Translations under genes and position numbers: made by a program
Part shown: piece by piece, positions 56,844 to 64,000 of the stretch
How the letters are laid out: the number at the start of each line of letters is the position of its first letter
Position numbering within the stretch: position 1 is the first letter of the stretch
Notes under the pieces: model-generated
Told to the model about the DNA's origin: nothing
Database searches by the model: none
Seen by the model: the letters and a program-made list of their open reading frames with translations, nothing else
From: CAZKCI01 sp964551475
GTDB taxonomy: Bacteria; Auribacterota; Erginobacteria; Erginobacterales; CAZKCI01
Direction: 5' to 3'
DNA length: 64,000 nt
NCBI GenBank assembly: GCA_964551475.1
Contig: CAZKCI010000121.1
Location: 16,202-80,201 of the forward strand

Positions 56844-58590
56844 AGTACTTCCGGAAAAACTCCCCCGCGGCCGGCGCGGCTATTTCGCCTCCCGATCCCG
56901 GCTCCTCCAGGATCAGGGCGAGGACCAGCGGCCTTTCCCCGGCGGGGACCAGGGCCAGGAACCAGGCCTGCGTGTCATACTCGGGCGCCACTCCCACCTG
57001 CACCGTCCCCGTCTTCCCGTAGACCGTGACCCGGGGATGGGCGGCCAGCATCCCCGTTCCCCCCTCCTCGTTGACCACCCGGTACATCCCATTCCAGATA
57101 TCGTCCCACTGGCGCTCGGGGAGACGAATCTCCCTCCGGATCACCGGGGGAAATTCCTGGATCGTCTCCCCCTTGGAGTTGGTGATCCGCGTCGCCAGGC
57201 GGGGCTGGAAAACCTTGCCCCGGCTGGCGATCAGGCATCCCATCGAGGCCATCTGGAGGGGCGTCACCCGGATATACCCCTGGCCGATGGAGAGGTTGGC
57301 CGTATCCCCCGGATACCATCCCTCGCGCAGCGTCGACTTCTTCCACTGGCGGCTGGGGACGAATCCCGCCTTCTCTCCCACCAGTCCGATCCCCGTCTTT
57401 TCCCCGAACCCCGCCAGCAAGGCCGCTTCCCGGATGCGGTCGAGACCGAGGTCGAGGCCGAGGCGGTAGAAAAATACGTTGCACGAGTTTTTGATCCCCT
57501 CCCGGAGAGCCAGGGGGCCATGGCCGCCCTCTTTCCAGCAGCGGAAGACGGTCGATCCGAGAGAGATCGATCCGGCGCAGTCCGTCGTCGCTTCCGGGTT
57601 GAGCTTGCCCGAACGGAAGCCCGCCAGCGTCACCACCAACTTGAAGGGCGAGCCCGGAGGATATTCCCCGCCCAGGGCCCGGTTCAGGATCGGGGAATCG
57701 GGGTGGGAGAATATCTCCTGGAGATACTCCTCGTCCACCGGACGGGTGAGCAGGTTGGGATCGAAGGACGGTTTGCTGACCAGCGCCAGCAGGTCGCCGT
57801 TCCTGGGATCGAGCGCGACCGCCGCCCCTTTTCGGCCCTCCAGAATTCCGTCCAGGATCGTCTGGGCCCGCAGATCCACCGTCAGATACAGGTTGTTCCC
57901 GGGCTGGGGGTCCCGGCCGGCCAGGACCCGGTCCCGGTAGCCGCGGGCATTGACCTGGATCTGCTCGCCCCCACCCACGCCTCGGAGGAACAGGTCGAAG
58001 GACTGCTCCACGCCGATCTTGCCGATGTCGTCCTGCGATCCGTAGCCAAGATCGCCCAGCCGTTCCAGCTCACGCCCTTCGATCTGACCGACATAGCCGA
58101 TCAGGTGAACGAAGGCGGGGCCGTAGGGGTAGTTGCGCACCGGATTCACCCGAACCTCCACGCCTTCCCATTCCGGGCTCCTCTCCTCGAACACCGTGGC
58201 CCGGGCGATCCCGATGTCGGTGGCCAGACGGACCGGCTCGAACGGTTTCTGGCGGAAACGGTTGAGCCGGGTCCGGATCCGCTCCGGCTCGATCTCCAGG
58301 ACCTCGCTCAGGCGGGCGATCAGCTTGTCCTGGTCTTTCACCTCGCTCAGGTTGACCAGGGTTTCGAAACCGGGGCGATTGTCGGCGAGAATCTTTCCGT
58401 CCCGGTCGAAGATCGATCCCCGGGGGGCGGGGATGGTCACCAGACGAATGCGGTTGCCTTCGGCCAGACGCTCGTATTCGTCCCCCCGGATCACCTGGAT
58501 ATACCAGAGAACGGAGGCCAGTGCGCCGGCGGCGACGGCGAGAAGGGTGACGAGAACGGCGAGGCGAAGGTCGGTCCGGGGAAGGTCCAT
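56836..58590 (-). CDS. mrdA: Penicillin-binding protein 2 (elongation transpeptidase)
   Basis: A 584-residue class B PBP. After one membrane helix (about 10-30) come the pedestal domain and the transpeptidase domain. Catalytic motifs are YPPGSPFKLVVTLAGF (SxxK), KNSCNVFFYRLG (SxN) and VTVYGKTGTVQVG (KTG). It works with RodA and the MreBCD proteins. Overlaps rodA. Confidence 0.97.
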   Translation of the reverse strand: MDLPRTDLRLAVLVTLLAVAAGALASVLWYIQVIRGDEYERLAEGNRIRLVTIPAPRGSIFDRDGKILADNRPGFETLVNLSEVKDQDKLIARLSEVLEIEPERIRTRLNRFRQKPFEPVRLATDIGIARATVFEERSPEWEGVEVRVNPVRNYPYGPAFVHLIGYVGQIEGRELERLGDLGYGSQDDIGKIGVEQSFDLFLRGVGGGEQIQVNARGYRDRVLAGRDPQPGNNLYLTVDLRAQTILDGILEGRKGAAVALDPRNGDLLALVSKPSFDPNLLTRPVDEEYLQEIFSHPDSPILNRALGGEYPPGSPFKLVVTLAGFRSGKLNPEATTDCAGSISLGSTVFRCWKEGGHGPLALREGIKNSCNVFFYRLGLDLGLDRIREAALLAGFGEKTGIGLVGEKAGFVPSRQWKKSTLREGWYPGDTANLSIGQGYIRVTPLQMASMGCLIASRGKVFQPRLATRITNSKGETIQEFPPVIRREIRLPERQWDDIWNGMYRVVNEEGGTGMLAAHPRVTVYGKTGTVQVGVAPEYDTQAWFLALVPAGERPLVLALILEEPGSGGEIAAPAAGEFFRKYYE

Positions 58591-58597
58591 GAGAGAT

Positions 58598-58728
58598 AAT
58601 CTCAGATTTCAGATCTCAGATATCGGATCGCGAATCTCGGATTCGGGATTTCGGATCGTGGATCCCGGTTTGAAATCTCAAATCCCAGCTATCAAATCTC
58701 AAATCTGAAATCTGAGATCTCAAATCCT
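58598..58728. repeat. Micro-repeat block (GATCTCAGATTTC type) between mreD and mrdA
   Basis: ATCTCAGATTTCAGATCTCA, GGATCGCGAATCTCGGATTC and AAATCTCAAATCTGAAATCT occur in succession (58603-58728). The same word family lies at 9836-9861 and 11378-11492. Confidence 0.85.
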
Positions 58729-58744
58729 CCGGGCGGCGGCCGTT

Positions 58745-59281
58745 TCATTCGGGAAATACTTTCTCGCAGACCCACCAGACCAGGGGTGAGACAAGCAAAG
58801 TCTGCCAGAGACCCGGCCAGACCGTCTCCTTGAGGGCCCAACCCACGCTCGGCTGGATCCGGTACACGCAGAGCAGAAGGTAATAGACGGCGGCGCCGAC
58901 GAGCGAGGCGATCGCGATCATCAGCGCTTTCGTGCCGAAATGGCCGGCACGGAGGGACCGGCAGAGCCGGACCGCTACCCGCGCTCCGGCCGCCAGGGAG
59001 AGAGGACCCAGGCCGAGACGGCCGGCGGAGAAGATATCGCTGAGGAGCCCCCCCAGAAGGGCCGCCAGCCAGCCCTCGGCCGGGGAACGCGCCGCGTTCC
59101 GGAAAACAACCAGGATCAGCACCAGGTCGGGGCGGAACCACCCTACCCCCAGCGCCGAGGACAGTCCGCTCTGGAGAAGAACCGCCCCCAGAAGAAGCAG
59201 GAAGAGCAGTCCCCGCTCCCGGTAGGCGCGGGCGCGGAAGGAGGCGGCCAGGACGATCGGACGGCGGACGGCGACGCTCAT
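58745..59281 (-). CDS. mreD: Rod shape-determining protein MreD
   Basis: A 178-residue membrane protein with five or six hydrophobic segments (LLLLGAVLLQSGLSS, VGWFRPDLVLILVVFRNAAR, EGWLAALLGGLLSDIFSAGR). MreD is variable in sequence; the call rests on these features and on its place between mreC and mrdA. Overlaps mreC by 4 bp. Confidence 0.85.
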   Translation of the reverse strand: MSVAVRRPIVLAASFRARAYRERGLLFLLLLGAVLLQSGLSSALGVGWFRPDLVLILVVFRNAARSPAEGWLAALLGGLLSDIFSAGRLGLGPLSLAAGARVAVRLCRSLRAGHFGTKALMIAIASLVGAAVYYLLLCVYRIQPSVGWALKETVWPGLWQTLLVSPLVWWVCEKVFPE

Positions 59282-60069
59282 GGCTGGGAACGCTCGATCA
59301 CCATCACCTGGTCCAGCCGGTCGAAGTCGGCCGCCGGCTCCACGTCCGCGTACTGGTAGAGACCGAATTTCTCGGAATAGACTTTCGTGATCCGTCCGAT
59401 CGGAAGGCCGGGGGGATAGAGCTGTCCCAGGCCGGAGGTGACCACCAGCTCATCGAGGGCGATCTCCTGGCGGCGGGGCAGATAATTGATCACCAGCGTG
59501 GAGGCGGAGACCCCCTGGACGATCCCCCCCAGCCGGGAGGACTGCAGGACCCCCCCCACCCGGCTGTTCCCGTCGATCAGGAGCAGAACGCGGCTGGAGT
59601 GGGGCGAGACCTCGATCACCTTCCCGACCACTCCCCGCGGGGAGACCACCGCGGCGTCCTTCTTGACCCCGTCCGCCGCTCCCTTGTCGATCACCACGCT
59701 CTGATACCAGTTGTGCACGTCCCGGCCGATGACCAGGGCGGCCACTCCGCTCCAGGACTCCCGCTCCCGGAAGGCGAGCAGTGAGCGCATGGTCTCGTTC
59801 TCCCTCTCGACCTCCTGGAGGCGGGAGAGGTCCCGTTCCAGGGCGGCCACCTTCTCTTCCAGAAGGCGGTTTTCCGTTCCCGCCCGAAGCACCCTCCCGA
59901 CCCCGGTCGCCCCCTTCCCCAGGAAGGAGAGGAAACGGCTGGAAACGGTCTGGGCGGGGGAGAAAATCTCCAGGAGACGGCTTTTGACGGACTCCGAGGA
60001 GGAGGAGGAGAGGCTCAGAAGCGCGATCAGGGAGAGGATGATCGCGGTGGCAACGAGCGGTCTGCTCAT
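59278..60069 (-). CDS. mreC: Rod shape-determining protein MreC
   Basis: A 263-residue periplasmic scaffold with one N-terminal helix (TAIILSLIALLSLSSS). A coiled coil follows (LLEEKVAALERDLSRLQEVE), then the beta-rich MreC core (ALVIGRDVHNWYQSVVIDKG, VVSPRGVVGKVIEVSPHSSR, LDELVVTSGLGQLYPPGLPI). A 42-bp perfect palindrome ends 4 bp before its ATG and no free ribosome site is visible, so initiation may be controlled by RNA structure. Confidence 0.93.
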   Translation of the reverse strand: MSRPLVATAIILSLIALLSLSSSSSESVKSRLLEIFSPAQTVSSRFLSFLGKGATGVGRVLRAGTENRLLEEKVAALERDLSRLQEVERENETMRSLLAFRERESWSGVAALVIGRDVHNWYQSVVIDKGAADGVKKDAAVVSPRGVVGKVIEVSPHSSRVLLLIDGNSRVGGVLQSSRLGGIVQGVSASTLVINYLPRRQEIALDELVVTSGLGQLYPPGLPIGRITKVYSEKFGLYQYADVEPAADFDRLDQVMVIERSQP

Positions 60070-60073
60070 TTTA

Positions 60074-60115
60074 TTCCGAAATATGTCCTGCCGATCGGCA
60101 GGACATATTTCGGAA
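60074..60115. promoter_or_regulatory. Perfect 42-bp palindrome directly upstream of mreC
   Basis: Two 21-base arms meet with no loop (centre CCGATCGG at 60091-60098); the arm is TTCCGAAATATGTCCTGCCGA. In RNA this folds to a long stem that ends 4 bases before the mreC start and contains the only AGGA-like sequence. It may be a processing site, attenuator or protein-binding site. Confidence 0.85.
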
Positions 60116-60202
60116 AAAATATAGCCTGCCGACGCGCGCGAGGTGAGGAGAAGAGGGCCTCTTCCGCAATCCCGGTTCCGATCGTGCGCTCAAACATAAA
60201 TT

Positions 60203-60239
60203 CCAGGGGGGCTGACGGCAAATCCGTCAGCCCCCCTGG
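60203..60239. terminator. Hairpin terminator of mreB
   Basis: A perfect 16-bp stem (60203-60218 with 60224-60239, GC-rich) with a 5-base loop lies 4 bp after the mreB stop on the minus strand. It could stop or reduce transcription between mreB and mreC, which is unusual because mreC lacks an evident promoter of its own. Confidence 0.8.
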
Positions 60240-60242
60240 GAT

Positions 60243-61289
60243 TTATTGGACATCGGTGGAACGCTCCGAGACCACGATCCGGCGGAGGAAACGAAGCTCC
60301 TCCAGGACCTTGCCGGTGCCCAGGGCCACCGCGCTGATCGGGTCGTCCGCGACCTGAACCGGCAGGCCGGTCTCTTCGGCCAGCAGCTTGTCGATGCCGC
60401 GCAGGAGCGACCCTCCTCCGGCCAGGATCATGCCCCGGTCGACCAGGTCCGCCGAGAGCTCCGGCGGGCAGCGCTCCAGGCTAATCCTCACCGCTTCCAC
60501 GATGGTGGAGATGGGCTCGGCCATGGCCTCGCGGATCTCCTCGGAGCTGACGGTCATGGTCTTGGGCAGTCCCGCCACCAGGTCGCGCCCCTTGACATCC
60601 ATGGTCAGCTCCTGCTCCAGGGGATAGGCCGAGCCGATGTTGATCTTGATCATCTCGGAGGTCCGGGGGCCGATCAGGAGGTTGTAGGTGCGCTTCAGGT
60701 ACTGGATGATCGCCTCGTCCAGCTCGTCCCCCCCCACCCGCACGGAGCGGGAGAAGACGATCCCGGCCAGGGAGATGATGGCGACCTCCGAGGTGCCGCC
60801 GCCGATGTCCACGATCATGTTCCCGGCCGCCTCCTGCACGGGCAGCCCCACGCCGATCGCCGCCGCCATCGGCTCCTCGATCAGATAGACCTCGCGGGCG
60901 CCGGCGTGCTCGGCCGAGTCCTTGACCGCGCGCTTCTCCACCTCGGTGATCCCGGAGGGGATGGCCACCACGATCCGGGGGCGCACCAGCGCCTTGCGGT
61001 TGTGGACCTTGGTGATGAAGTAGCGGAGCATCGATTCGGTGATCTCGAAATCGGCGATCACGCCGTCCTTGAGCGGACGGATGGCGACGATGTTCCCCGG
61101 CGTCCTCCCCAGCATGTTCTTCGCCTCCTCTCCCACCGCGAGGACGTTGCTGGTCCCCTTCTGGATCGCCACCACCGAAGGCTCGTTGAGAACGATGCCG
61201 CGGCCTTTGACGAAGACCAGGGTGGTGGCGGTCCCCAGGTCGATCCCCATGTCCGAGGAGAACATCCCTAGGATGCGGTCGAAAAACAT
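60243..61289 (-). CDS. mreB: Rod shape-determining protein MreB
   Basis: A 348-residue actin-like ATPase. DLGTATTLVFVKGRGIVLNE is phosphate loop 1, MIVDIGGGTSEVAIISLAG loop 2, and MILAGGGSLLRGIDKLLAEE the adenosine motif. It directs lateral wall synthesis. Head of the shape operon. AGGAGGAA lies just before ATG 61289. Confidence 0.98.
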   Translation of the reverse strand: MFFDRILGMFSSDMGIDLGTATTLVFVKGRGIVLNEPSVVAIQKGTSNVLAVGEEAKNMLGRTPGNIVAIRPLKDGVIADFEITESMLRYFITKVHNRKALVRPRIVVAIPSGITEVEKRAVKDSAEHAGAREVYLIEEPMAAAIGVGLPVQEAAGNMIVDIGGGTSEVAIISLAGIVFSRSVRVGGDELDEAIIQYLKRTYNLLIGPRTSEMIKINIGSAYPLEQELTMDVKGRDLVAGLPKTMTVSSEEIREAMAEPISTIVEAVRISLERCPPELSADLVDRGMILAGGGSLLRGIDKLLAEETGLPVQVADDPISAVALGTGKVLEELRFLRRIVVSERSTDVQ

Positions 61290-61408
61290 ATCTTCCTCCT
61301 GAAAGGTCGGTGCGAGCGAATAGTCGTATTCCGGGCGCCCTTCTCCGGGCGCAGGGTGTTTTTAACCATATAGCAAACTCCCTTGGGCCGCAAGCACTTC
61401 TTCGTAAC

Positions 61409-61491
61409 TCAGGTTATCAGGTTCACGGTTCAGAGGTTCACGGTTCAGGGGTTCACGGTTTTCCCCCCCCAACCGTTGAACCCTTGAACCA
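61409..61491. repeat. Micro-repeat hairpin (GGTTCACGGTTCAGAGG type)
   Basis: GGTTATCAGGTTCACGGTTC ... GGGGTTCACGG on one side pairs with CAACCGTTGAACCCTTGAAC on the other. Lies between mreB and hflX. Confidence 0.88.
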
Positions 61492-61493
61492 GT

Positions 61494-62762
61494 TTATAGC
61501 AGGTACTCCTTCACCTTCTCCCGCCACCGCTCCTCCATCATCACTTCGACATAGACGTCGTTTTGATGGTAGTCGATCTTCGCCACCGTCCCCTTCTGGT
61601 GGACCCAGGCGATCAGGTCCGGCCGCCCCTGGGGGATGAGCAGCCGCAGGAGCCGCCGGGAGGCGGCCAGCTCCCGGTCGATCCGGGCGAGCAGACCGTC
61701 GAGACCGGCGCCGGTCAGGGCGGAGACGGCCACCGAATCCGGCAGGCGCGCCGCGAGCTCGGCGAGACGGGAAGGATCGGCGACCAGGTCGGCCTTGTTG
61801 AGGACGGGGATGACCGGCGTGCGTCCGATCTTCAGTTCCCCGAGCACCTTCTCCACCGCCGCGTCCTGCTCGCGGAGGAGTCGGTGGGAAGCGTCCATCA
61901 CCTTGAGGAGAATGTCCGCCTCCGCGACCTCCTCCAGCGTGGCCCGGAAAGATTCCACCAGGTGATGGGGAAGCTTCTTGATGAAGCCCACGGTGTCGGA
62001 GAAGAGAACGTTGAGCCCGCTGGGGAGACGGGCCCGGCGGGTGGTCGGGTCGAGCGTGGCAAAGAGCTTGTCTTCGACTTTTGCCTGCGCCCCGGTCAGG
62101 GCGTTCAAGAGCGTGGACTTGCCGGCGTTGGTGTAGCCGATGATCGCGATCTGGGCGATCCCCGTCTCCCGGCGCTGGCGGCGCGTGGAGGAGCGATGCC
62201 CGCGCACCTTCTCCAGCTCCTCCTTGAGATGATGGATGCGGTCCCGGATCCTTCGGCGGTCGGTCTCCAGCTTCGTCTCCCCCGGGCCGGTCGTCCCGAT
62301 CCCTCCCCCCAGGCGGGAGAGGAGAATGCCCTTTCCGGAGAGACGGGGGAGCAGGTAGTGAAGCTGGGCCATCTCGATCTGGAGCTGGGCTTCCCGGGTG
62401 CGGGCCCGCTGGGCGAAGATGGCGAGGATGAGCTCGGTCCGGTCGAGGACCCGCGCGCCCAGCGCGTCCTGAAGGTTGCGGAGCTGGGCCGGGGACAGGT
62501 CCTCGTCGAAGAGGACCAGTCCGATCCCCCCCTCCCGGACGGAGCGGGCGATCTCCTCCGCTTTGCCCTTGCCGACGCAGGTGGCGGGGTCGAGGGCGCG
62601 GCGGCGGGCGATCGCCTCGCCCTTCACCTCCGCCCCGGCGGTCCGGGCGAGCAGAGCGAGCTCCTCGAGCGAGTCCTTCACCCCCCAGCGGTCGCTCCCG
62701 GGGAGCTCCACACCGACCAGGAAAGCCTTCTCCGCCGACGCCTCCCGTCCGATATTTTTCAT
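61494..62762 (-). CDS. hflX: Ribosome-associated GTPase HflX
   Basis: A 422-residue GTPase. The N-terminal domain has GKGKAEEIARSVREGGIGLV and FDEDLSPAQLRNLQDALGAR, followed by helix-rich segment GGGIGTTGPGETKLETDRRR. The G domain has GYTNAGKSTLLNALTGAQAK, DTVGFIKKLPHHLVESFRAT and NKADL. The C-terminus is PQGRPDLIAWVHQKGTVAKI. It splits stalled ribosomes. Overlaps miaA by 4 bp, a common pairing. Confidence 0.97.
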   Translation of the reverse strand: MKNIGREASAEKAFLVGVELPGSDRWGVKDSLEELALLARTAGAEVKGEAIARRRALDPATCVGKGKAEEIARSVREGGIGLVLFDEDLSPAQLRNLQDALGARVLDRTELILAIFAQRARTREAQLQIEMAQLHYLLPRLSGKGILLSRLGGGIGTTGPGETKLETDRRRIRDRIHHLKEELEKVRGHRSSTRRQRRETGIAQIAIIGYTNAGKSTLLNALTGAQAKVEDKLFATLDPTTRRARLPSGLNVLFSDTVGFIKKLPHHLVESFRATLEEVAEADILLKVMDASHRLLREQDAAVEKVLGELKIGRTPVIPVLNKADLVADPSRLAELAARLPDSVAVSALTGAGLDGLLARIDRELAASRRLLRLLIPQGRPDLIAWVHQKGTVAKIDYHQNDVYVEVMMEERWREKVKEYLL

Positions 62763-63703
62763 ATATTGAGCCGCATTGTTTCCGCTGTCTCTTCCGGTTT
62801 TTCTTCCGGCGACACGTCAACCCAGATGATTCTCTCATCTCTTTTCCACCAGATCATCTGGCGGCGGGCGAAACGGCGGGTGTTGACGACGAGCCTCTTC
62901 CTGGCCTCGGATTGGGAGTATTCCCCCCGCAGATACCCTTCCACCTCCCGGTAGCCGAGCGCCATCCAGGCGGAGGACGCTCCCCCCGCGCCCTGATCCC
63001 GGAGCCGCCGTGTCTCTTCGACCAAACCCGACTCAAACATCCTTTCCACTCTCTGCTCTATCCGGCGCTGAAGATCCTCTCTTTCTCTTTTCATCCCCAC
63101 CAGGACGAATTCTTTGTTCTCGTTCCCCTGGTTTCCCCTGTTCCTGGTCCACTCCACCTGCAGTCGCGATATCGGCTCTCCCGTCAGTTGAAAGACTTCG
63201 AGCGCCCGGATGATCCTTTTTATATTCCGGGGATGGATCCTCTCCGAGGAGACGGGATCGACCGCCGCGAGTTTCCGATGGAGATGGCCCGGCCCCAGCT
63301 TCTTCTCCTCCTCGGCCAGGGAAACCCGGATCTCCGGATCGGCCGAGGGGGCGGAGCAGAGGCCGTCGGTGAGCGCGGTGATATACATCGCCGCCCCGCC
63401 GACCACCAGGGGCGTTCGCCCTCGCCCCCTGATCTCTTCCAGCGCGGCCAATGCCAAGGCGCGGAAACGGGCGGCGGTGTAGACCTCGTCGAGGGGAATG
63501 ATGTCGATGAGATGATGGGGGACGCGGCGGAGGAGATCCGGCGAAGGCTTGGCCGTGGCGACGTCCATCCCCCGGTAGACCTGGAAAGCATCGGCGGAGA
63601 CGATCTCCCCTCCGATCTTTTCGGCCAGAGCGACGGCGGCCGCGGTCTTTCCCGACGCCGTCGGCCCGAGCAGGACGATCGTTGTCGTGCGTTTGTCTTC
63701 CAA
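62759..63703 (-). CDS. miaA: tRNA dimethylallyltransferase MiaA
   Basis: A 314-residue prenyltransferase that modifies A37. The P-loop is LLGPTASGKTAAAVALAEKI; SADAFQVYRGMDVATAKPSP, PHHLIDIIPLDEVYTAARFR and GGAAMYITALTDGLCSAPSA are conserved. MALGYREVEGYLRGEYSQSE and FARRQMIWWKRDERIIWVDV lie near the C-terminus. Confidence 0.97.
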   Translation of the reverse strand: MEDKRTTTIVLLGPTASGKTAAAVALAEKIGGEIVSADAFQVYRGMDVATAKPSPDLLRRVPHHLIDIIPLDEVYTAARFRALALAALEEIRGRGRTPLVVGGAAMYITALTDGLCSAPSADPEIRVSLAEEEKKLGPGHLHRKLAAVDPVSSERIHPRNIKRIIRALEVFQLTGEPISRLQVEWTRNRGNQGNENKEFVLVGMKREREDLQRRIEQRVERMFESGLVEETRRLRDQGAGGASSAWMALGYREVEGYLRGEYSQSEARKRLVVNTRRFARRQMIWWKRDERIIWVDVSPEEKPEETAETMRLNI

Positions 63704-63725
63704 GGGGAGATATTGATCAGGCCGA

Positions 63726-63828
63726 TAGTAGATACATCGGCGATTTCAGTCATTGCGAGCGCAGTGAAGCAATCTCTTGGTGCGTAGGCGATTGAGATTG
63801 CTTCGTCGCTTCACCCCTCGCAATGACC
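63726..63828. repeat. Dispersed repeat, TCATTGCGAGCG family, copy 2 (complete hairpin)
   Basis: The first 59 bp (63726-63784) repeat 16513-16571. It continues into ATTGAGATTGCTTCGTCGCT and CCCCTCGCAATGACC, the complement of its own start, so this copy forms a full hairpin that copy 1 lacks. Confidence 0.88.
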
Positions 63829-63870
63829 AGTCTACACAATTGTGGACTGACAAATAATGCCGTCGAAACC

Positions 63871-63975
63871 GAGAATCCCAACGGGATTCCATCACCTAGC
63901 CCGGGGTTGGGGCCTTCGGCGCTACCCCGGGGAAAGGCATCCACACACCCGCCAACCCCGAAGGGGTTGCGTCAA
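63871..63975. repeat. CAACCCC family, lone copy near window end
   Basis: GAATCCCaacGGGATTC, then CCCGGGGTTGGGGCC-ttc-GGCGCTACCCCGGGG, then CAACCCCgaaGGGGTTG: the three hairpins of the type A element in reverse order, with no transposase beside it. The rest of the window after miaA (63704-64000) holds no gene. Confidence 0.85.
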
Positions 63976-64000
63976 CTCATCTCCTTCCGAATCTCCTCTC

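Noticed and set aside
1..64000. tRNA, rRNA or known riboswitch genes
   Set aside because: I searched by eye for tRNA-like cloverleaf sequence, rRNA motifs and familiar riboswitch cores and saw none; a covariance-model scan would be decisive.

Overview
The window is 64 kb of high-GC bacterial chromosome. MreB/C/D, RodA and PBP2, periplasmic binding proteins, lipoproteins and a Spy-like periplasmic protein point to a rod-shaped, probably diderm bacterium. Secreted beta-propeller proteins, a dockerin-bearing putative glycosidase, a Rex-controlled energy-converting hydrogenase and very repeat-rich intergenic DNA suggest an anaerobic, fermentative, uncultivated lineage, perhaps near the PVC or Omnitrophota/Auribacterota-like groups. 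That placement is only an impression; no rRNA gene is present to fix it.

Layout. 0.1-12.8 kb: a lipoprotein, a secreted seven-bladed propeller protein, NfeD/FloA membrane-domain proteins, an RlmD-like RNA methyltransferase, an orphan hybrid histidine kinase, a dockerin-bearing putative glycosidase and a cohesin-like/FG-GAP-like protein. 12.9-17.8 kb (minus): pstS-pstC-pstA-pstB with a second PstS-like protein and a small ribbon-helix-helix-like protein. 17.9-31.8 kb (minus): a large cluster headed by rex and a near-consensus Rex operator. It encodes HydB/HydG-type electron-transfer subunits, a polyferredoxin, a group 4 [NiFe]-hydrogenase core, a NuoL-like subunit, a complete Mrp-like antiporter module, a NuoI-like ferredoxin and a HycI-type maturation protease. 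32-35.7 kb: an L,D-transpeptidase, two unknown proteins and a Spy-like protein. 35.7-37.5 kb: a Y1 REP-type transposase between two arrays of an 80-bp repeat. 37.5-47.9 kb: M50 protease, leuS, DUF2284-like protein, nfo, aminotransferase, argS, rsfS, nadD. 48-55.6 kb: proB-obg-rpmA-rplU, rng and two radical-SAM-associated genes. 55.7-61.3 kb: the shape operon mreB-mreC-mreD-mrdA-rodA. 61.5-63.7 kb: hflX and miaA.

How it works together. The hydrogenase cluster reads as a redox-balancing machine. HydB/HydG-like proteins would exchange electrons with NAD(P)H or ferredoxin, the NuoB/C/D/H-like core would make or use H2, and the Mrp module would couple this to Na+ or H+ movement. Rex, a sensor of NADH/NAD+, probably controls the whole set.

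The most unusual features are in the intergenic DNA. At least 15 gaps carry arrays of short, locus-specific repeats (units about 7-12 bp), often followed by a complementary arm so that a hairpin can form. Some run into the ends of genes and even supply start codons. Other dispersed families (GTGGGAG, GTAGGCC, TCATTGCGAGCG and CAACCCC-GGGGTTG elements) are interspersed, and the last is clearly linked to the transposase.
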